Positions 6,086 to 10,066 of a DNA stretch of 10,066 bases are shown here, one piece after another; the stretch's first letter is position 1, and the number at the start of each line of letters is the position of its first letter. The notes under the pieces are model-generated. The model ran no database searches, had not been told where the DNA came from, and saw nothing but the letters and a program-made list of their open reading frames with translations. The stretch comes from CAZTWC01 sp964617105 [NCBI: uncultured Myxococcia bacterium] (GTDB taxonomy: Bacteria > CAZTWC01), in the NCBI GenBank assembly GCA_964617105.1, contig CAZTWC010000119.1, positions 1 to 10,066 on the forward strand. The letters run 5' to 3'. The translations under genes were made by a program, and so were the position numbers.

Positions 6086-6682
6086 ATGAGTCCTATAATA
6101 TCAGTAAAAAACACAGATTATTTGGAAACCATCTTTCATACAATGGTTAATGCCTTTGCTAATTTTGCTAAAGGAACAGGGGTGGTCAGCATGGCCGAGG
6201 GCAAAACATATTGTGCCCTCCTCTTGAATGAGAAACCCTTGTCCCAGAAGAAACTGATGCATTTATTGCACATGAGCAGGGGTGGGGTAAGTGGAGCTGT
6301 TAAGCGGCTTACAGAGACAGGGTTGGTGCAAAAAAATTGGCAAAAAGGAGAGCGTTGCGAATTTTATCAAGCTCGAACCGATGTCTGGAAAATTACTTCT
6401 AGTTTATTTTTACGTCGAATTCATATGGAGTTGAAACTTGTTCATCGCGAGATGAAATTATGCCTAAAGTTACTTTCATCCGTCACTTTGAACGTATCTG
6501 GTCAGGAAGAACCATCTAATATTCGTCACTTGAAAAACACAATACAAAAGATGGACAGCCTTGTTTTAAGAGCCTTAAATATATTTGACTATGTTTCTGG
6601 TCTTATGGGTTCTATTAAAGGTGTCCATAGGGAAACTACTTATTTTTCGGAGATTGACCGGAGAAAGGAAATAAATTTATGA
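6086..6682 (+). CDS. GbsR/MarR-family winged-helix transcriptional regulator
   Basis: The 198-residue product has a winged helix-turn-helix at about 40-97: LSQKKLMHLLHMSRGGVSGAVKRL is the helix-turn-helix and VQKNWQKGERCEFYQA the wing. The MSRGGVS..V..L...GLVQK...GER..FY.A..DVWK pattern is typical of the GbsR branch of MarR proteins. N-terminal (about 9-35) and C-terminal (about 100-185) helices would form the dimer interface and ligand pocket. It probably controls its own operon, given the repeats at 6041-6078; the effector is unknown, but a polyprenyl or quinone intermediate is a reasonable guess from the context. Its stop overlaps the polyprenyl synthase start by ATGA (6679-6682). No good ribosome site precedes its ATG, suggesting weak, near-leaderless or coupled translation; no better in-frame start exists nearby. 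Confidence 0.82.
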   Translation: MSPIISVKNTDYLETIFHTMVNAFANFAKGTGVVSMAEGKTYCALLLNEKPLSQKKLMHLLHMSRGGVSGAVKRLTETGLVQKNWQKGERCEFYQARTDVWKITSSLFLRRIHMELKLVHREMKLCLKLLSSVTLNVSGQEEPSNIRHLKNTIQKMDSLVLRALNIFDYVSGLMGSIKGVHRETTYFSEIDRRKEINL

Positions 6683-7653
6683 AGTTACCTTTCGAGATAC
6701 CCCAAGAGGTCCTGGAAGACATTTCAATTACCAAAGCATTGATTAAAAAAAATGTTTCCATAGAGGACCTGGAAGATTTTCCTATGGCAGAATCGTTGGT
6801 GATTAGTACCGGCAAACTACTCCGCCCTGTTTTGCATATACTATTTGCAAGACTCTGTGGGCACGCGCAGCATAAACATATTAACAGTGCTGCTGCAATT
6901 GAATTAATCCACAATGCCTCTCTTCTACATGATGATATTCTGGATAATGCTACCTGCAGGCGGGGTCATCCCACATACAACCACAGGTATGGCACCCACC
7001 CGGCAGTACTTGGGGGAGATTACCTATTTGTTTCTGCATTTAACCTATTAATGGAACCCTGTTACCAAGAAATACTGACAACATATATAAACTCAGTAAA
7101 GACAATGATAAAGGGTGAGTTTTTACAACTAAAATACAAAGGTGACATCTCTATCACTTTAGAGGACTACCTGGAGGTTATTTCCTGCAAAACAGCCTCC
7201 CTGATGCAGGCGGGAATCATTTCTGGCGGGCAAATTTCAGGTGCTGATAATGAGCAAATAGATAAACTCTATAAAATTGGGGAAATAATTGGCATCATCT
7301 TCCAGGTAATTGATGACATGATGGATTATAACCTCTTTGAAAAAATCACAGGCAAGGGGACTTTTAATGACTTTGCCGATGGAAGTGTAACTTTTCCCCT
7401 TATTTATCTTTTAAATGAATGCAATCAGGTAGAGAGAGAGACGACTATTACCAAGCTTGGATCGCCACTCTCTTCGGAATGCATTACCCATCTTGAGTTT
7501 TTACTGGAAAAATATTCAGTAAAAGAAAATATAATAACTTTTTTAAAAGAAAAACAGGAACAACTTTTCAACATACTTAACACCTTTGAGCACAACAAGT
7601 TTTATTTTTGTATTCATGACCTGGTGACCTTTATGCTCCACAGGGAGTCATAA
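6679..7653 (+). CDS. Long-chain all-trans polyprenyl diphosphate synthase
   Basis: This 324-residue enzyme of the isoprenoid synthase I fold extends an allylic diphosphate with isopentenyl diphosphate. Motifs in order: GKLLRP at 45-50, the first Asp-rich motif D85-D86-I-L-D89 followed by R94-R95-G, GEFLQ at 146-150, KTASLM at 171-176, and the second Asp-rich motif D212-D213-M-M-D216 with K222 and K226 after it. The residues four and five before the first Asp are Ser81 and Ala80; small residues here are known to leave room for long products, so a C30-C50 side chain is expected rather than FPP or GGPP. The length matches hepta/octaprenyl synthases. Placed beside isochorismate synthase, it most likely makes the menaquinone tail. 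A GGAGAAAGGA ribosome site lies in the end of the regulator gene. Confidence 0.93.
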   Translation: MKLPFEIPQEVLEDISITKALIKKNVSIEDLEDFPMAESLVISTGKLLRPVLHILFARLCGHAQHKHINSAAAIELIHNASLLHDDILDNATCRRGHPTYNHRYGTHPAVLGGDYLFVSAFNLLMEPCYQEILTTYINSVKTMIKGEFLQLKYKGDISITLEDYLEVISCKTASLMQAGIISGGQISGADNEQIDKLYKIGEIIGIIFQVIDDMMDYNLFEKITGKGTFNDFADGSVTFPLIYLLNECNQVERETTITKLGSPLSSECITHLEFLLEKYSVKENIITFLKEKQEQLFNILNTFEHNKFYFCIHDLVTFMLHRES

Positions 7654-7658
7654 AAAAG

Positions 7659-8768
7659 ATGTCTTTTATTAATATTACATTCAAACCTGGTGCCAGACAA
7701 CGGGAATTTGGTATAGTAAAACGCCTGCTTGAAAACAGTGGATACAAGTTAATGCCTGTGGGTAAAGGACGGGATAGCCTTGTCTTTAAAACTTCTGTCC
7801 CTCCGGTTTCTGGGCTAAAAGAAAAAATCGCCACTCAGCCAGGCGTTAAAAAAGCACAATATATTCCGACATCCTACCTGCTGGCAAGCAAAAATTATAA
7901 GCCTGAATCGTCAACAATAAATATCAATAATTCCAATATCGGCAATGGAAAAATAACAGTGTTTGCCGGTCCTTGTGCAGTGGAGAGTCGACAACAGGTT
8001 TTAGAGACTGCTATTGCAGTAAAAGAGTTAGGAGTAACTGTGTTACGGGGTGGAATTTTTAAACCCAGGACTAGCCCCTACAATTTTCAAGGACTGGGTA
8101 AAAAAGGACTTGAATACCTGTTGGAAGCAAAAGAGCATACAGGGCTTGATTTGGTGGTGGAGGTAATGCAACTTAATGAAATCGCTCCAGTGGCCGAAGT
8201 AGCAGACCTTTTGCAGGTAGGCAGCCGCAATATGCAGAATTATCCTTTGCTTAAAGCACTGGGCCAGCAGGAGAAACCTGTACTGCTCAAGCGGGGTATG
8301 GGATGTTCTTTGAATGATCTGCTAATGAGTGCGGAGTATATTTTAAGTGGTGGAAACTCAGGAGTTATCTTGTGCGAAAGAGGTATTAAGACTTTTTCTG
8401 ATTTTAGTCGCAACACTTTTGACATTAATGCAATTCCAGCATTAAAACTGCTTAGCCACCTGCCGGTAATTGGGGACCCTTCTCACGGAACTGGAGTGAG
8501 AGAGTTGGTTGGCCCGGTAGGGTTGGCAGCCTTGGCAGCCGGAGCAGATGGAATTATGGTAGAGGTTCATCCAAACCCTGAAAAAGCAAAGAGTGATGGC
8601 CACCAGAGCTTGACAGTTAAAGAGTTTCAACAATTAATGTTACAGGTTCAAAATATATCAGCAGCCCTTAACCGGCCCAGGAATTGTGTTGCAATTAACT
8701 CTCCTGCTGTAGCACAACATCTTATAGAGGAAAAAATAGACAAAGATGGGGAATTATCAATTCATTGA
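7659..8768 (+). CDS. aroF: 3-deoxy-7-phosphoheptulonate (DAHP) synthase, type I-beta with N-terminal regulatory-like domain
   Basis: A 369-residue enzyme condensing PEP and erythrose 4-phosphate, the first step towards chorismate. Residues 1-75 form a small ferredoxin-like domain, as in Thermotoga-type DAHP synthases, where it mediates feedback by aromatic amino acids. The catalytic barrel (about 95-345) shows GPCAVES (104-110), KPRTSPYNFQGLG (135-147), GSRNMQN (188-194), KRGM (211-214), GDPSHGTG (272-279) and the expected metal ligands C106, H276, E302 and D313. The active site looks intact. An unusual detail is GCSLND after KRGM, where relatives usually have small residues and Glu. Its ATG follows the polyprenyl synthase stop by 5 bp, and its 3' end overlaps the isochorismate synthase gene by 23 bp, so it is embedded in a menaquinone operon. 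The symbol follows common usage for this type and is tentative. Confidence 0.92.
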   Translation: MSFINITFKPGARQREFGIVKRLLENSGYKLMPVGKGRDSLVFKTSVPPVSGLKEKIATQPGVKKAQYIPTSYLLASKNYKPESSTININNSNIGNGKITVFAGPCAVESRQQVLETAIAVKELGVTVLRGGIFKPRTSPYNFQGLGKKGLEYLLEAKEHTGLDLVVEVMQLNEIAPVAEVADLLQVGSRNMQNYPLLKALGQQEKPVLLKRGMGCSLNDLLMSAEYILSGGNSGVILCERGIKTFSDFSRNTFDINAIPALKLLSHLPVIGDPSHGTGVRELVGPVGLAALAAGADGIMVEVHPNPEKAKSDGHQSLTVKEFQQLMLQVQNISAALNRPRNCVAINSPAVAQHLIEEKIDKDGELSIH

Positions 8769-10066
8769 AAATTTGAACAACTCCTCTATTTCTGGAAATT
8801 TTGCCTCCCTGGAAAAATTTAGAGACTTTTTCAGTAATTACATGGAGAGTAAAAATCTGGTTTTCTCTTTATTTAAAGGGGTTGACAATAATCAGACTAT
8901 TGTCAGGACAGAACTTGAATTAAAGACAGAAGTTTCGCCGTTAGACTGGCTGGCCGGTCAGGATAGTAAGTCAAAAATTTATTGGCAGGGACGAGATGGG
9001 ATATTTGAAGTTGCCGGTGTGGGGGAGACTGATCTTGTCCAGGGAAAAGAGATAGATTTTAACAGGTTTTTTACCTTATTTCATCCTGATACCTCTAATA
9101 AATCACACTTAAAATACTATGGTGGTTTGCGGTTTAATCCTGCCCATTCTGCGGGAACAGAGTGGGATATTTTTGGAACTTTTCGCTTTGTTCTGCCAAA
9201 GTATGAATTATACAGGAATGGAGAACGGCATTTTTTTGCTTGCAACCTCCAGATAAAAAGAAATTCTTCTTGGGAAGACACCAGGAATGAATTACGGGAA
9301 TGTTTGGAAAGGGTAAAATTTACCCATATTCCACCCAATTGGCCGCTTCTTCAACCCCTGGAGCGAAAAGATCTCCCGCAATATAGCCAATGGCAGAAAA
9401 ATATTGAAAAAGTGCTTAACCACCTTAATGTATCTGCTATGGAAAAAGTTGTATTGGCCCGGAGGACATCTTTTATTTTTTCTGAACCGCCAGATCCATT
9501 ATCCCTGATGGCTTTTCTGAGGGACCGAAGTCAAAAGACATTTAATTTTTGTTTTCAGCCAGAAAATTCGAATGCTTTTGTTGGTGTTTCGCCGGAGTTA
9601 CTGTATAGGCGAAAGGGAAGTCTTCTCCAGAGTGAGGCTGTGGCCGGGACCAGGACAAGAGGTAAATTTTTTAAAGAAGATCTCAAAAACGAAAAAGAGT
9701 TGCTAAATTCTGACAAAGATTTGTGGGAACATCAACTGGTATGCAACCATGTTCGGGGAACAATGGACGTTCTTTGCGACTCAGTAAAGGAAGACCGTGG
9801 AACCAGAATTTTAAAGTTAGAACATGTCCAACACCTTTACACCCGATATTACGGCAAGTTAAATTCAGGGGTTTTTGATAAAGACATATTGAATTCTTTG
9901 CACCCCACCCCAGCGGTTGGTGGTCATCCTTGCAGGAGTTCACTACCGATTATCTCTGAACTAGAGCATTTTGACAGGGGATGGTATGGAGGCCCAGTTG
10001 GATGGATTGCTGGTGACTCAGCTGAATTTGCGGTTGCTATCAGGTCAGGTCTGATTTCAGGAAATA
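8746..10066 (+). CDS. menF: Isochorismate synthase, MenF type (3' end beyond the window)
   Basis: The frame gives 440 residues with no stop before the right edge; the usual length of about 430-470 suggests only a few residues are missing. It converts chorismate to isochorismate, the committed step of the classical menaquinone route. Conserved chorismate-binding blocks: MEKVVLARR (232-240) with probable base K234, GVSPELLYRR (280-289) with probable acid E284 (50 residues on, the spacing known from EntC and MenF), SEAVAGT (296-302), DLWEHQLV with probable Mg ligand E328, LHPTPAVGG (385-393) and GWYGGPVGWI (412-421). Start: a TAG two codons upstream makes ATG 8746 the earliest possible; it overlaps the DAHP synthase gene by 23 bp, and AGAGGA lies about 15 nt before it, rather far. 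An anthranilate or salicylate synthase is less likely given the polyprenyl synthase neighbour. Confidence 0.92.
   Translation, partial: MGNYQFIENLNNSSISGNFASLEKFRDFFSNYMESKNLVFSLFKGVDNNQTIVRTELELKTEVSPLDWLAGQDSKSKIYWQGRDGIFEVAGVGETDLVQGKEIDFNRFFTLFHPDTSNKSHLKYYGGLRFNPAHSAGTEWDIFGTFRFVLPKYELYRNGERHFFACNLQIKRNSSWEDTRNELRECLERVKFTHIPPNWPLLQPLERKDLPQYSQWQKNIEKVLNHLNVSAMEKVVLARRTSFIFSEPPDPLSLMAFLRDRSQKTFNFCFQPENSNAFVGVSPELLYRRKGSLLQSEAVAGTRTRGKFFKEDLKNEKELLNSDKDLWEHQLVCNHVRGTMDVLCDSVKEDRGTRILKLEHVQHLYTRYYGKLNSGVFDKDILNSLHPTPAVGGHPCRSSLPIISELEHFDRGWYGGPVGWIAGDSAEFAVAIRSGLISGN

Noticed and set aside
9117-9943. Minus-strand open frames of 73 and 86 codons
   Set aside because: Both are antisense to the strongly conserved isochorismate synthase and carry no recognisable features.

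Overview
The window appears to be chromosomal DNA of a Gram-negative (diderm) bacterium. The signs are a TolC-like outer-membrane protein, an HlyD-type periplasmic adaptor and several lipoprotein signal peptides. A cysteine-rich 'CG..ELDSHEECDG' block between two lamin-tail domains, together with a VTC/DUF4956 pair, is typical of deltaproteobacterial-type lineages (Myxococcota, Desulfobacterota, Bradymonadota). That placement is an inference. I see no RNA gene, IS element, CRISPR array or phage gene.

The window holds two divergent operons separated by about 275 bp (5811-6085).

Left operon (minus strand, read from 5810 down to 1). In order of transcription: a lipoprotein with two lamin-tail domains; a wrecked locus where the start of one lipoprotein gene is joined out of frame to the end of a PEP/pyruvate-binding-domain gene; an HlyD-type adaptor; a TolC-like outer-membrane protein; a VTC-domain (polyphosphate polymerase type) protein; a DUF4956 four-helix membrane protein; and the start of another lipoprotein that leaves the window at base 1. 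Spacing is tight: a 4-bp gap between adaptor and TolC-like gene, and an ATGA overlap between TolC-like and VTC genes. The set looks like an envelope system: cytoplasmic polymer-handling enzyme, inner-membrane partner, trans-envelope conduit and surface lipoproteins. Its substrate is unknown.

Right operon (plus strand, 6086 to the end). In order: a GbsR/MarR-type winged-helix regulator, a long-chain polyprenyl diphosphate synthase, a DAHP synthase, and an isochorismate synthase (MenF type) cut by the window end. Three of the four genes overlap their neighbour and the fourth gap is 5 bp, so they are probably co-transcribed. This is a menaquinone-biosynthesis operon: the polyprenyl synthase would make the side chain, MenF the first committed ring intermediate, and the embedded DAHP synthase would feed chorismate into the pathway. 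The promoter region of the regulator carries one GTTTCA and three TGAAAC hexamers, a likely operator for the regulator itself.

The right operon is visibly more A+T-rich than the left in the lines I counted by hand.
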